A DNA stretch of 64,000 nucleotides from Chitinophaga sp. sic0106 (GCF_019219075.1 NZ_JAHUWJ010000002.1:124001-188000); one strand, 5' to 3'; shown: positions 50,237 to 60,648, counted from the stretch's first letter. Numbers and translations are program-made. The notes: generated by a model not told the origin, from the letters alone.

Positions 50237-51145
50237 ATGGCACCCTCATACTACGCAACACCACATCTGACTCCTGCCAATGGCGGGAAGTACCGGAGCA
50301 ACATGATAGCTGTTACCATTAACGGAGGTATAAGCATTGAACCTTTATCGTGGCTGGTGCAGCAAAACCAGACCGCTGCCACACAACTGCACTGTTATGA
50401 AATCATCTGGGTTAAATCCGGCAGCGGCACTATGATCGCTGACCTGGCGGACTGGGACCTGTCGGCGCACACGGTACATATCCTGAAACCCGGCCAGTTC
50501 CGCAAGCTGATATTAGATGAATACTGTGATGGATTTTGTATTCATGTTACCCGTGAATTCATGGAGCAGCATGAAATGCATGGTATGGAACAGTTTCTGC
50601 GGGCTAACCCGGTAATATCCGTAACCGGCGAACTGCTGGCAGATACAGAGGAAATTCTGCTGAAGCTGCGCCGGGAATATATGATGCACACTACCGTAAG
50701 GCAACCTATCCTCAAACGATTTTTTGAATTATTCTTATTATACCTGGCAGAACAACCGGTGTCAGAAAGTGTAACCGCCACCGTTAGTGCTGAACAAATG
50801 CTGGCAGAAAAATTCCTGCAGGCAGTACGGGCAGAATTTCGTACCCGCAAGATGGTGGCCGATTACGCAGCCATACTCTGGGTAACACCCGGACATCTCA
50901 ACAGAACAGTAAAACATGTAACCGGATTTCCTGCCAGCTATCACATACAGCAGCAGATCATCCTGGAAGCCAAAAGGAAAGCACGCTACTCGGAAATGAG
51001 CATGAAAGAAATAGCCTACGACCTGGGCTTCGAAGACGCATCCCATTTCAGTAAATTTTTCCGTAATAACTCAGGTGTCAATTTCACAGATTTCCGCCGG
51101 CAGGTGCTCAAAGACCAGCACGTATGCCAGGAAGCTATGGTGTAA
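50237..51145 (+). CDS. AraC-family transcriptional regulator
   Basis: A 302-residue regulator with an N-terminal cupin-like domain (LHCYEIIWVKSGSGTMIADL, VHILKPGQFRKLIL) and a C-terminal AraC DNA-binding domain (about 200-295) with VADYAAILWVTPGHLNRTVK and MSMKEIAYDLGFEDASHFSKFF. It is not an Ada-type protein; the methyl-accepting cysteine domain is absent. Divergent orientation with the 2OG oxygenase and the paired operator between them suggest it controls that gene and itself. Confidence 0.9.
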   Translation: MAPSYYATPHLTPANGGKYRSNMIAVTINGGISIEPLSWLVQQNQTAATQLHCYEIIWVKSGSGTMIADLADWDLSAHTVHILKPGQFRKLILDEYCDGFCIHVTREFMEQHEMHGMEQFLRANPVISVTGELLADTEEILLKLRREYMMHTTVRQPILKRFFELFLLYLAEQPVSESVTATVSAEQMLAEKFLQAVRAEFRTRKMVADYAAILWVTPGHLNRTVKHVTGFPASYHIQQQIILEAKRKARYSEMSMKEIAYDLGFEDASHFSKFFRNNSGVNFTDFRRQVLKDQHVCQEAMV

Positions 51146-51160
51146 AACAGAAAAACCCGC

Positions 51161-51168
51161 TATATTTG
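51161..51168 (+). promoter_or_regulatory. -7 promoter box of the kinase/regulator operon
   Basis: TATATTTG matches TAnnTTTG exactly, 50 bases before the kinase ATG. No clear -33 is present, and the box lies 15 bases after the AraC stop, so readthrough may also contribute. Confidence 0.55.
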
Positions 51169-51217
51169 AAGGTCAAAACTGCACCCGGCGGGATCGGACT
51201 GTTCACAACCAGCAAAT

Positions 51218-53509
51218 ATGAAGTTGAAACGAGCGCCAATACTAGTACTCACCTGTTTCCTGTTACTATGCTCACTTGTAAAGGCACAAAATATTAACCG
51301 GCAGATGGTAGCGTTGCTGCAGGAGGAACTGCACAACAGCCATGCGGACACCGCAAGGATAAGAATTCTTGTGGAACTGGGAAAATACCAGCTGTACAAA
51401 GCCGGCGAAGCCAAAGCTGACCTGGATAGCTCACAGCACTACCTCCAGGCCGCCGCACAACTGAGTGATTCCCTGGGTCAGCAAGTATGGAAACATGAAA
51501 TTAAAAGTCTGGTAATGGTGCTCACCATGGAACGGGGCGACTCCGCCGGGGGCAGAAAGATCTACAACCACCTCATAGAAGAATGCAGACGTACCAACGA
51601 TAAAGCTACGGAAGCCGCTACACTCTTCCGCATGGGCATATGGGAGCGGGTACGCTTCGGCTCCTACACCAAAGTGCTGCATGCCTACGCCAGGTCCATG
51701 CAGCTGTATAAAGAACTGCACGATACGCTCAACGAAATAAAGATGCAAAAAGAAATCGCATGGATGCATCTTACAGAAGGGAAAAATCAGCTGGCTGAAG
51801 ATATGCTGCTGGAAATTTTAGAGAGATATAAAGCAGCCGGATACAAGAAATTACACTATACCTATAACCTGCTTTCTGTGGCCAGCAGGGTAAAGGGAGA
51901 TAATGATAAAGCACTGCTGTATGCCATCGCCTCAGTGGAATCCATGCAGGCCACAAAGGATACCCTCAGTGCCGCCAGCTTCTATGGCGACCTCGCCAGG
52001 ATATATGAAGACGTAGGTAATCACAAGGAAAGTATAAAATACTTCCAGCGCTCACTGGATACCTGGAGGCAGGAAGGCCTGCCCAACTTTGCTATGTTTT
52101 TTGCCGCCAGTAAGGTAGTGCGTGAAATGATCAGCCAGGGCCATGCCCGGGAAGCACTGGAACTTATCAATCGCCTGCAAAGCGAAGTGCCGCCAATTAC
52201 ACTGATTCAGCATGCCATCATCGCACAAACAAGGGCACACTGCTACGAAGCACTCCGGCAATATCCCCTCGCAGAAAAATATTATTTATCAGCACTGCAT
52301 AAATTCCAGGAAGCTGACATGGACTTCGAAGGATCGCAGCAGCTGCAGCAGCACATCGGCAGGTTTTACCTCTCCCGGGGCGATTATCAGCGTGCCGGCA
52401 CTTTTCTCCGTAAAGCACTGAGTTATTACCCGCAGAAAAATGCCGTCTCCTCCCTCATGGATATCCATTACATGCTGTACAAAGTGGATAGTGCGCAAAA
52501 CGATTACAGGTCGGCCCTCAATCACCTGCGACTCAACAAAGAACTATCTGACTCCTTATTCGATGAAAACAGGAGTAAGCAGTTTAGTGAACTGGAAGTA
52601 AAATACCAGACGGTGCAACAGGAAAAAAATATACAGGACCTGAATAACCAATCTTCCCTGCAGGCGGCCCAGCTGCGGCAGGCAGCATTCAAACAGCATG
52701 TTACACTCGGGGGCATTGCCGTGCTGGTAATCATATCAGGGCTGCTTTATTACCTGTACGTAGTGAAAAACAGGCATAACAAGGAACTGGAAGTGCAGCA
52801 GATAAAAATAGAAAGTAAAAATAACTCCCTGCAACAACTGGTAGGTGAAAAAGAATGGCTCCTGAAAGAACTGCATCACCGTGTAAAAAACAACCTCCAT
52901 ATGGTGATGAGCCTGCTGGAGTCGCAGTCGGCCTTCCAGCGTAACGACGACGCCGTACAGGCGATTGCCCAAAGCCGGGACCGCGTATATGCGATGTCGT
53001 TAATACACCAGAAATTATATCAAACCGATAATGTATCCACGGTGGACGTTGCGGAATACCTGCGTGAGCTGGTCGCGCATTTGAAAGACAGCTTCGACAA
53101 TTGCAGCAAAATCCGTTTTGACTTACAAACCGAGCGGATAGAAATTGATATCTCCCAGGCAGTACCACTGGGACTGATACTCAATGAAGCCATTACCAAC
53201 TGTATCAAGTATGCATTCCCGGCTAACAAAAAAGATAATGTAATCTTAATTCATATGAGTGATGCCGCCGATGGGCAGGTGCAGTTGGTAGTGGCGGACA
53301 ATGGTATCGGGTTGCCACCTGATTTCAACAGCAAACGCCGGGAAAGCCTGGGTATGCGACTGATGGCCGGACTAACTGATGATTTAAATGGTATCTTTAC
53401 CGTGCGTTCCGAAAACGGAACAATTATTACCGTGGTGTTTGCCCGTAGTGAAATAGCGGACATGCCTGCAGCCAGTACTGATTTAAATGCCATGTCGTTT
53501 TCAGCATGA
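51218..53509 (+). CDS. TPR-sensor histidine kinase (HisKA_2 type)
   Basis: A 763-residue sensor kinase. Signal peptide to about residue 23 (SLVKAQ), roughly eight TPR-like helical repeats in the periplasm (about 40-450), one membrane helix (VTLGGIAVLVIISGLLYYLY, about 495-515), a coiled coil, then a HisKA_2 dimerisation domain with phospho-acceptor His in LLKELHHRVKNNLHMVMSLL (near residue 552) and a C-terminal ATPase domain (LNEAITNCIKYAFP, VADNGIGLPPDF, SLGMRLMAGL). The stop overlaps the response-regulator start (ATGA), so the two are a coupled pair. Confidence 0.92.
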   Translation: MKLKRAPILVLTCFLLLCSLVKAQNINRQMVALLQEELHNSHADTARIRILVELGKYQLYKAGEAKADLDSSQHYLQAAAQLSDSLGQQVWKHEIKSLVMVLTMERGDSAGGRKIYNHLIEECRRTNDKATEAATLFRMGIWERVRFGSYTKVLHAYARSMQLYKELHDTLNEIKMQKEIAWMHLTEGKNQLAEDMLLEILERYKAAGYKKLHYTYNLLSVASRVKGDNDKALLYAIASVESMQATKDTLSAASFYGDLARIYEDVGNHKESIKYFQRSLDTWRQEGLPNFAMFFAASKVVREMISQGHAREALELINRLQSEVPPITLIQHAIIAQTRAHCYEALRQYPLAEKYYLSALHKFQEADMDFEGSQQLQQHIGRFYLSRGDYQRAGTFLRKALSYYPQKNAVSSLMDIHYMLYKVDSAQNDYRSALNHLRLNKELSDSLFDENRSKQFSELEVKYQTVQQEKNIQDLNNQSSLQAAQLRQAAFKQHVTLGGIAVLVIISGLLYYLYVVKNRHNKELEVQQIKIESKNNSLQQLVGEKEWLLKELHHRVKNNLHMVMSLLESQSAFQRNDDAVQAIAQSRDRVYAMSLIHQKLYQTDNVSTVDVAEYLRELVAHLKDSFDNCSKIRFDLQTERIEIDISQAVPLGLILNEAITNCIKYAFPANKKDNVILIHMSDAADGQVQLVVADNGIGLPPDFNSKRRESLGMRLMAGLTDDLNGIFTVRSENGTIITVVFARSEIADMPAASTDLNAMSFSA

Positions 53510-54870
53510 AGGAGAAAATTCTGATAGTAGAAGACCAGTTTATTGAAGCCAACAACCTCGAAATGATTTTAACCCGCGCTGGATATGCCGTAAGCGGGAT
53601 CGCACGTTCAATGCCGGCAGCCTTGAAGCTCATCGAACAGGACAAGCCAGATATGGTGATGTTGGATATTTTTTTACAAGGCCCCGCCACCGGTATAGAC
53701 CTGGCGAAGGTGCTGCGCGAAAAAAATATTGCGTTCATTTACCTGTCTGCCAATTCCAACAAAGAAATTCTGGATGCCGCAAAGGCTACCTATCCGTACG
53801 GGTTCCTCGTCAAGCCATTTCGAGAAAAAGATGTGCTGGTTACACTGGAAGTTGCCAGGTACCTGCATCTGCACAGTCTCGAGTCCATGATCCGGAATAC
53901 GGTAACATCTCCCGAACCGGAAATTGACACCGACAGCAATTTTCATGGGATCATTGGCAATAGCAGCAGCCTCAAAAAAATGCTGGAGCACCTGCAGGTA
54001 GTGGCCCCGGTAGATACATCTGTACTGATCCTGGGCGAAAGCGGTACAGGGAAAGAGAAAGTGGCGGAGCTGGTGCATGAGCTGTCGGCCAGAAGCCATC
54101 AGCCCCTCGTGAAGGTCAACTGCGCGGCCCTGCCGGCCACCCTGATTGAATCAGTGCTGTTCGGACATGAAAGAGGTGCCTACACTGGTGCTACGGAGCG
54201 CCGCATCGGTAAATTTGAACAGGCCAACAAAGGCACTATTTTCCTGGATGAAATAGGGGAGATGCCAATGGACCTGCAAATGAAACTGCTGCGTGTATTG
54301 CAGGAAAGAGAAATAGAACGTATTGGCGGCAATGCCACCATTAAAATCGATGTGCGGGTTATTGCCGCCACCAACCGCAACCTGGAGCAGGAAGTGGCTG
54401 AAGGCCGCTTCCGCATGGACCTGTATTACCGCCTGCGCGTATTCCCGCTGCTGCTGCCCCCGCTGCGGGACAGGAAGGAGGATATCCACCTGCTGGCCTA
54501 TCACTTCCTGCATATTTACAACGTGAAGGCCGGACGCCAGATCAAATCCATCTCTCCCAAAATAATGGATATGTTTCTGAACTATGACTGGCCAGGCAAT
54601 ATCCGGGAGCTGGAGCATATGATGGAAACAGCGGTACTCCTGAGCGACGGGAAAACCATTAACCAGGTACCCATGCCGGCAGCTAAACCTGCCGAACCGC
54701 CGAAAGTCAAGACCATAGAGGAAAACGAGCGAGAGCATATCATTTCCGTACTCATCAAATGCAATGGTAAAATCTTCGGTAAAAACGGAGCTGCCGAGCT
54801 GCTGGGCATGAATGTATCCACCCTTAACTCTCGCATAAAAAAACTGGGGATTGATAAAGCCCGGTACTGA
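53506..54870 (+). CDS. NtrC-type sigma54-dependent response regulator
   Basis: A 454-residue regulator with a receiver domain (acidic pocket VEDQ, phospho-Asp54 in VMLDIF, Lys in LVKPF), an AAA+ sigma54-activation domain (Walker A GESGTGKE near residue 176, the sigma54 contact loop GAYTGA near 224, Walker [12 protein letters not shown]) and a C-terminal Fis-type helix-turn-helix ([22 protein letters not shown]). The contact loop has Tyr in place of the more common Phe, an accepted variant. It is the partner of the preceding kinase and should activate sigma54 promoters elsewhere; I found no convincing -24/-12 site nearby. Confidence 0.93.
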   Translation: MKEKILIVEDQFIEANNLEMILTRAGYAVSGIARSMPAALKLIEQDKPDMVMLDIFLQGPATGIDLAKVLREKNIAFIYLSANSNKEILDAAKATYPYGFLVKPFREKDVLVTLEVARYLHLHSLESMIRNTVTSPEPEIDTDSNFHGIIGNSSSLKKMLEHLQVVAPVDTSVLILGESGTGKEKVAELVHELSARSHQPLVKVNCAALPATLIESVLFGHERGAYTGATERRIGKFEQANKGTIFLDEIGEMPMDLQMKLLRVLQEREIERIGGNATIKIDVRVIAATNRNLEQEVAEGRFRMDLYYRLRVFPLLLPPLRDRKEDIHLLAYHFLHIYNVKAGRQIKSISPKIMDMFLNYDWPGNIRELEHMMETAVLLSDGKTINQVPMPAAKPAEPPKVKTIEENEREHIISVLIKCNGKIFGKNGAAELLGMNVSTLNSRIKKLGIDKARY

Positions 54871-54906
54871 TATTTGAAATATACATATGTAAGCTCAATT
54901 TGTCCG

Positions 54907-54937
54907 TTGATCAGGGTGTTGACGGCAGTTATCTTTG
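54907..54937 (+). promoter_or_regulatory. Promoter of the alpha/beta hydrolase gene
   Basis: TTG (54907-54909), a 20-base spacer, and the perfect -7 box TATCTTTG (54930-54937). It lies inside the open frame that extends up from the gene, which decides for the ATG at 54960 over the TTG at 54900. Confidence 0.7.
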
Positions 54938-54959
54938 TGCATACAAACTATGCTGCTTT

Positions 54960-55739
54960 ATGACCCGGATCACATCTAAAACGGTCCTGTTTATTACAGG
55001 TGCATTTGTAGACCATAGGTGCTGGGACAATTGGAAGCAGTTTTTTAAGCATAAAGGTTACAGAGCGATAGTAGTGCCCTGGCCGGCTAAAGACGCCAGT
55101 GCAGAGGCCCTGCGTGGCAGGCATCCCGATCCGGTGCTGGCCGCAGTTACTATCCGGGAGCTGATTTCCTATTATGCTGCCGTCATCCATAGTTTGCCGG
55201 AAGCCCCGATTCTGATTGGCCACTCCTTCGGAGGCTTGCTCATCCAGATATTGCTAAACCGCGATCTGGCAGCAGCAGGCGTTGCCATCCATTCCGTACC
55301 TCCCCAGGGTATTATCCCCTGGGAGCCCCGGTTTTACCTCAGTAATACAGCCTCACTCGGCCTGTTTACCGATATCAGTAAAACCTACCTGATGCCCTTC
55401 AAAAGCTGGCGTAAGGTGTTTACCAACGGGATGTCGTTTGCAGATCAACAGGAGGCCTACTACGACCATTGTATCCCCGAGTCCAAGCGGGCTATCCGGG
55501 GAGGACTAAGCCAGGCGGCAAAAGTGGATTTTAAAAAGCCACATGCGCCACTGCTGATAGTAGCCGGTACTAACGATCACTGTATCCCCTGGACGCTGAA
55601 CCGCCGTAATTTCAGGGCTTATCAGGATAAGGATTCTGTTACAGATTTTATCGTTAAAGCACGTAACCATTATGTACTCGGACTCCCCACCTGGGAGGAC
55701 GATGCTTCGGAAATACTAGACTGGATAAAGAATCATTAG
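54960..55739 (+). CDS. Alpha/beta hydrolase
   Basis: A 259-residue cytoplasmic hydrolase starting MTRITSKTVLFITGAF. The nucleophile elbow is GHSFGG (Ser about residue 92), the acid is probably the Asp in VAGTNDHCIP, and the base His is in ARNHYVLGLP. The oxyanion region is ITGAFVDHRCWDNW. The substrate is unknown; lipase/esterase-like members of this type are diverse. It has its own promoter and terminator and so forms a single-gene unit. Confidence 0.82.
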   Translation: MTRITSKTVLFITGAFVDHRCWDNWKQFFKHKGYRAIVVPWPAKDASAEALRGRHPDPVLAAVTIRELISYYAAVIHSLPEAPILIGHSFGGLLIQILLNRDLAAAGVAIHSVPPQGIIPWEPRFYLSNTASLGLFTDISKTYLMPFKSWRKVFTNGMSFADQQEAYYDHCIPESKRAIRGGLSQAAKVDFKKPHAPLLIVAGTNDHCIPWTLNRRNFRAYQDKDSVTDFIVKARNHYVLGLPTWEDDASEILDWIKNH

Positions 55740-55765
55740 CTTGCGAAAGGAGTTAATTTAGTTAG

Positions 55766-55790
55766 GAAAGGGCCATGGGCCCTTTCTTTC
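55766..55790 (+). terminator. Terminator after the hydrolase gene
   Basis: Perfect 9-bp stem GAAAGGGCC (55766-55774) with GGCCCTTTC (55778-55786), loop ATG, then TTTC. Confidence 0.75.
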
Positions 55791-55809
55791 GTTATACGGG
55801 GTATTTTTA

Positions 55810-55817
55810 TATCTTTG
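55810..55817 (+). promoter_or_regulatory. -7 promoter box of the metal-efflux operon
   Basis: TATCTTTG matches TAnnTTTG exactly, only 7 bases before the GTG of the first gene, so the mRNA would be leaderless or nearly so. Confidence 0.6.
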
Positions 55818-55824
55818 CATCCTT

Positions 55825-56205
55825 GTGAAACGTATCATCGCATACATATTATTGAGCATATTTCTGTTGCAAAACACAACGGTAGATCAGCTGCTGAAGT
55901 TGCCTATCCTGGTTACCCATTACCAGGAGCATCACCTGCTGAACCAAAATCTTACTGTGACAGACTTCTTATGTATGCACTATATCGGCGATGACGATAA
56001 AGATGATGATTACGACCGCGATATGCAATTGCCCTACAAAAGTGTAAACGCACAAGGGTTCCAGCATGCCTATGTACCGCTGGCAAAAGTAATTGCCGAA
56101 AGGCCACAGATCAGCCGTACGATTGCTATCAACTACCCTGTGCTGAAGCAGTTTCATCTTCCTGAACCTGCCTTATCCTCCTTATTCCGCCCTCCGCAGG
56201 TATAA
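55825..56205 (+). CDS. Small exported His/Asp-rich protein of the metal-efflux operon
   Basis: A 126-residue protein of no recognised family. The GTG start gives a signal-like N terminus (MKRIIAYILLSIFLLQNTTV). The mature part contains histidine clusters (THYQEHHLLNQ) and an acidic block (GDDDKDDDYDRD), both suited to binding metal cations. It is 71 bases upstream of the RND pump gene and shares its promoter. A role as periplasmic metal chaperone or sensor is plausible but inferred only from composition and position. Confidence 0.65.
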   Translation: MKRIIAYILLSIFLLQNTTVDQLLKLPILVTHYQEHHLLNQNLTVTDFLCMHYIGDDDKDDDYDRDMQLPYKSVNAQGFQHAYVPLAKVIAERPQISRTIAINYPVLKQFHLPEPALSSLFRPPQV

Positions 56206-56276
56206 ACCTTACCCGATTTATGCTGTTATCCATGCAACTGGCATGGAGCAATTATTAATGCCAATTTTTTATTATC

Positions 56277-59200
56277 ATGCTTAATAAGATTATTAGCTTT
56301 TCCGTAAGGAACAAGCTGATCGTTGGGCTGTTTGTACTTGCATTGATTGGTTGGGGGAGCTTTGAATTGACCCGCCTGCCTATCGATGCTGTGCCCGACA
56401 TTACCGATAACCAGGTACAGGTGATTACTGTGTCGCCCGCTTTGGGCGCGCCGGATGTAGAGCGGCTCATCACTTTCCCGATTGAGCAGTCGTGCAGTAA
56501 TATCCCCGGACTGAAGCAAATTCGTAGTTTCTCCCGCTTTGGATTGAGTTTGGTTACCATCGTATTCAACGATGAAACGGATGTGTACTGGGCACGCCAG
56601 CAGATTGCCGAGCGCCTTCAACAGGTGCAGCAACAGATTCCTGCGGGGGTAGGTTCTCCCGAAATGGCCCCGGTGACCACCGGTTTAGGGGAAATTTATC
56701 AATATGTGGTAAGACCCAAGCCCGGCTACGAAAACAAGTACGGTCCTATGGAGCTGCGTACTATTCAGGACTGGATTGTACGCCGACAGCTGCTGGGCAC
56801 TCCCGGTATTGCGGATGTGAGCAGCTTTGGCGGCCGCCTCAAGCAATATGAAATAGCCGTACGCCCGGGTCAGCTCAAGGCCAATAATGTAACCATTGCA
56901 GATATTTTCGACGCACTGGAAAAAAACAATGAAAACACTGGTGGTGCCTATATTGAAAAAGGACCAACCGTATTGTATATACGAAGCGAAGGGCTTACCC
57001 AGAGCATGGAGGATATTGAGAAGATCGTGGTGAAAACGCTGCCGGGTGGTATGCCCGTGCTGATCCGCGATGTGGCGGTAGTGCAGTTGGGATCTGCCAC
57101 CAGGTATGGGGCCATGACCTTCAACGATAAAGGCGAAGCTGCCGGTGCCGTAGTGATGATGCTGAAAGGGGAAAACTCTTCTGCGGTAATCAAACGCGTG
57201 AAAGATAAAGTAGCCGCCATCCAGAAATCGCTGCCGGAAGGCGTGGTGATAGAGCCTTTCCTCGATCGTACCAAAATGGTGAACAACGCCATTAAAACCG
57301 TGGAAACAAACCTGATAGAAGGAGCGCTGATCGTCGTGTTCGTGCTCGTGTTCTTCCTCGGTAATTTACGTGCAGGCCTTATTGTGTCCTCAGTAATTCC
57401 GTTGTCCATGCTGTTTGCCATCATCCTGATGAACAAATTTGGGGTGGGTGGTAACCTCATGAGTCTGGGTGCTATTGATTTCGGGCTGATTGTGGATGGT
57501 ACCGTGATCGTGGTGGAAGCCATCCTGCACCGGTTCAGCCATTCAAAGAAGTTTAAAACACTGATGAAAATTGATCAGGCCACTATGGATGCGGAGGTAA
57601 ATAACAGCACCGGCGCCATGATTAAGTCGGCCGTTTTCAGTCAGATCATTATCCTCATCGTATACATTCCTATCCTCACGCTGCAGGGCATCGAAGGGAA
57701 GATGTTCAAGCCGATGGCCTTTACCGTAGGCTTTGCGATATTGGGTGCCTTCCTGCTATCGATCACCTATGTGCCGATGATGAGTGCCTTGTTCCTCAGT
57801 AAAAAAATCAGTCATAAAAAATCAGTAGCGGATAAAATGATGATTTGGTTGGAGAGACGCTACCAGCCCTTGTTAGGGAAGGTAATGTACTATCCTAAAA
57901 CTATCATTGCCGGGGTGCTCGCCTTGTTTGTTGTGGCTGTTATTATCTTAGGAGGTATGGGGGGTGAATTTATCCCGCAGCTGGAAGAGGGCGACTTTGC
58001 CGTTGAAACCCGGCTGCTCACAGGTAGTAATCTTAATACCACCATCCATGCTACCCAGCAGGCCTCCGGTATCCTGTTAAAGAAATTTCCTGAAGTAGAA
58101 AAAGTGGTGACCAAAATAGGTAGCGCTGAAATTCCTACGGACCCTATGCCGCTGGAAGCCAGCGATATGATGGTGATCCTTAAAGATAAAAAGCAGTGGA
58201 CCTCTGCGAAATCTTTCCCGGAGCTGGCGGAAAAAATGACCAAAGAGCTGGCCGCCGTTCCTGGGATCAGCGTAGGATTCCAGTTCCCGGTGCAGATGCG
58301 CTTTAATGAACTGATGACCGGTGCGCGACAGGATGTAGTGTGCAAGATTTTCGGGGAGGACCTGGATTCCCTGGCTCATTATGCTAATAATCTGGGAGAC
58401 ATTATTAAAACAGTAGACGGCGCCGTAAACCTCTACGTAGAAACGGTAACAGGGATGCCACAGCTGGTGATCACCTATAACCGTGATGCCATGGCGCAGT
58501 TCGGCCTTAATGTATCAGATATCAACCGCGTTGTCAATACCGCTTTTGCGGGGCAGGCCTCCGGCGTGGTATACGAAGGTGAAAAGCGGTTCGATATGGT
58601 GGTGCGTCTCGCCGCAGATGCACGCACTAACATCAGCGATGTACAAAACCTGCTGGTACCCACACCTTCAGGTAACCAGGTACCGTTACAACAGGTGGCT
58701 AAGGTGGAAGAAATAGAAGGTCCTAACCAGATACAGCGCGAAGATACCCGCCGCCGTATTATAGTAGGCTTTAACGTAAGTGGCCGCGATGTGCAAACTA
58801 TTGTACATGAGCTGCAACAAAAAGTAGACGCCACCCTGAAACTGCCGGCAGGCTATTCTATCGTTTACGGTGGTGCGTTCGATAACCTCACCGCTGCCAA
58901 ACAACGCTTGTCCATCGTAGTGCCGGTAGCGTTACTCCTAATATTCCTCCTGCTGTATATGGCCTTTAATTCCGTGAAGCAGGGACTGCTGATCTATACC
59001 GCTATTCCATTATCAGCCATTGGTGGTATCCTCGCCCTCTGGATGCGGGATATGCCTTTTAGTATATCCGCCGGCGTTGGGTTTATTGCGCTCTTTGGGG
59101 TGGCGGTACTCAATGGGATATTGCTGGTAACGGAATTTAACCGCCTGCGTAATGAAGGCTGGACGGACGTCAGAAGAATCGTTATTCATGCTACCAAAAC

Positions 59201-60638
59201 AAAACTCCGCGCCGTGCTCATGACTGCGCTGGTGCCTTCCCTCGGCTTTATTCCTATGGCTATCAGCCAGGGAGCAGGTGCGGAAGTGCAAAAGCCGCTG
59301 GCCACCGTGGTGATAGGAGGATTAATTATTTCAACCATGCTCACACTCTTTGTGCTGCCCGTGTTCTATATCCTTTTTGAAAAAGGATTCAGCTTTTTTA
59401 AAGCTAAGAAAGTACTCACGGTAATGGCTATACTGTGTGTATCGCTGCCGTTTGCAGCCCATGCACAGCAGTCCATTACACTGGACAGCGCCTTGCAGAA
59501 GGCTGTCCGTAATAACCTGAACATACAGGCTTCCCGCTTGGGAGAGCAGTACCACCAGGCACTTAAACGCAGTAACCTGGACCTGGATAAAACCAATGTT
59601 GGCGTGGAGTATGGCAAAATCAACAGCGTTGCGAACGATAACAAGTTTACCGTATCACAGGGAATACAGTTTCCGACGGTGTACTCCCGCCAGCGTGCAG
59701 TAAATAATACCAACATTCTCCTGAGTAAGATCAATACCTTACAGAAAGAGCAGGAAATTAAAGCAGCCGTAAAAGAACTGTTCTATTCACTGCTGGTGAT
59801 GCAGCAGCGCGAACGGCTGCTGCTGGAGGCGGACAGCATGTACAATGTATTCCTGCAAAAAGCCTCGCTGCGCTTCAAAGTAGGGGATACGGATATACTC
59901 GAAAAATCGACTGCCGAAAACCAGCGTCAGCAAATTGCCAACCAGCTGACTACGCTGCGTACAGACTACAACGTAGCATTAAACCAATTCAGGATTTTGC
60001 TGAATGAACAAACGATCGTAGTGCCGCAGCAGGAAAAGCTCGTATATCACTTACCGTTAGTGCCCGACACTACCGCTATCGACAGCACACCATTGGTAGC
60101 CATGCAGCAGCAACTGGTCAACAGAAGTCAGCAGGAGTACCGTCTCGAAAAAAGTAAACTCCTGCCTACGCTGAACCTCGGCTATAATAATATGAGCATT
60201 ATCGGTTATCAGCGGGTGGGCAATGATGAACAGTATTTCGGCAGCGGGGACCGCTTTTCGTCTGTTAGTGTAGGCGTGGGCGTGCCCATCTTCAATACCG
60301 GGCAGCGCGCCCGCATCAAGGCCGGCAATGTACAGATAATGCAGCAGCAGCGCGAACTGGAAGCCTCCAGGCAGCAACTGGGAAATGCCCTGGAAAATGC
60401 GATTGAAGTGTATAACCGTAATCTTGGCCTGTTGCAGAATTATGAAACGGTAACATTGCGCAACGCCAGGCTGGTAATCGATGCGGCTAACAAACGTATG
60501 GTAAGCGGCGAAATCGGTTACCTGGATTGGGTGATCCTCATCAACCAGGCCCTGGACATGAGAAGCAGCTATTATAGCACCATAGAGCAGCTGAATAACG
60601 CTGCATTCACAGTAGAAAAATTGAGCGGTAACATTTAA
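56277..60638 (+). CDS. Heavy-metal RND pump fused to its TolC-type outer-membrane channel
   Basis: A 1453-residue protein. Residues 1 to about 1040 are a complete CzcA/CusA-type RND pump with twelve membrane segments. The fourth-segment motif AIDFGLIVDGTVIVVEA keeps the two Asp and the Glu of the CzcA proton relay, pointing to divalent cations such as Zn, Co or Cd more than to Cu/Ag. From about 1045 a second signal-like segment (VLTVMAILCVSLPFAAHAQ) leads into a TolC-family outer-membrane factor (about 1062-1453; SITLDSALQKAVRNNLNIQA, VGVGVPIFNTGQRARIKAG). The reading frame is continuous. The adaptor gene follows by 10 bases. Confidence 0.93.
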   Translation: MLNKIISFSVRNKLIVGLFVLALIGWGSFELTRLPIDAVPDITDNQVQVITVSPALGAPDVERLITFPIEQSCSNIPGLKQIRSFSRFGLSLVTIVFNDETDVYWARQQIAERLQQVQQQIPAGVGSPEMAPVTTGLGEIYQYVVRPKPGYENKYGPMELRTIQDWIVRRQLLGTPGIADVSSFGGRLKQYEIAVRPGQLKANNVTIADIFDALEKNNENTGGAYIEKGPTVLYIRSEGLTQSMEDIEKIVVKTLPGGMPVLIRDVAVVQLGSATRYGAMTFNDKGEAAGAVVMMLKGENSSAVIKRVKDKVAAIQKSLPEGVVIEPFLDRTKMVNNAIKTVETNLIEGALIVVFVLVFFLGNLRAGLIVSSVIPLSMLFAIILMNKFGVGGNLMSLGAIDFGLIVDGTVIVVEAILHRFSHSKKFKTLMKIDQATMDAEVNNSTGAMIKSAVFSQIIILIVYIPILTLQGIEGKMFKPMAFTVGFAILGAFLLSITYVPMMSALFLSKKISHKKSVADKMMIWLERRYQPLLGKVMYYPKTIIAGVLALFVVAVIILGGMGGEFIPQLEEGDFAVETRLLTGSNLNTTIHATQQASGILLKKFPEVEKVVTKIGSAEIPTDPMPLEASDMMVILKDKKQWTSAKSFPELAEKMTKELAAVPGISVGFQFPVQMRFNELMTGARQDVVCKIFGEDLDSLAHYANNLGDIIKTVDGAVNLYVETVTGMPQLVITYNRDAMAQFGLNVSDINRVVNTAFAGQASGVVYEGEKRFDMVVRLAADARTNISDVQNLLVPTPSGNQVPLQQVAKVEEIEGPNQIQREDTRRRIIVGFNVSGRDVQTIVHELQQKVDATLKLPAGYSIVYGGAFDNLTAAKQRLSIVVPVALLLIFLLLYMAFNSVKQGLLIYTAIPLSAIGGILALWMRDMPFSISAGVGFIALFGVAVLNGILLVTEFNRLRNEGWTDVRRIVIHATKTKLRAVLMTALVPSLGFIPMAISQGAGAEVQKPLATVVIGGLIISTMLTLFVLPVFYILFEKGFSFFKAKKVLTVMAILCVSLPFAAHAQQSITLDSALQKAVRNNLNIQASRLGEQYHQALKRSNLDLDKTNVGVEYGKINSVANDNKFTVSQGIQFPTVYSRQRAVNNTNILLSKINTLQKEQEIKAAVKELFYSLLVMQQRERLLLEADSMYNVFLQKASLRFKVGDTDILEKSTAENQRQQIANQLTTLRTDYNVALNQFRILLNEQTIVVPQQEKLVYHLPLVPDTTAIDSTPLVAMQQQLVNRSQQEYRLEKSKLLPTLNLGYNNMSIIGYQRVGNDEQYFGSGDRFSSVSVGVGVPIFNTGQRARIKAGNVQIMQQQRELEASRQQLGNALENAIEVYNRNLGLLQNYETVTLRNARLVIDAANKRMVSGEIGYLDWVILINQALDMRSSYYSTIEQLNNAAFTVEKLSGNI

Positions 60639-60648
60639 TATACAATTG

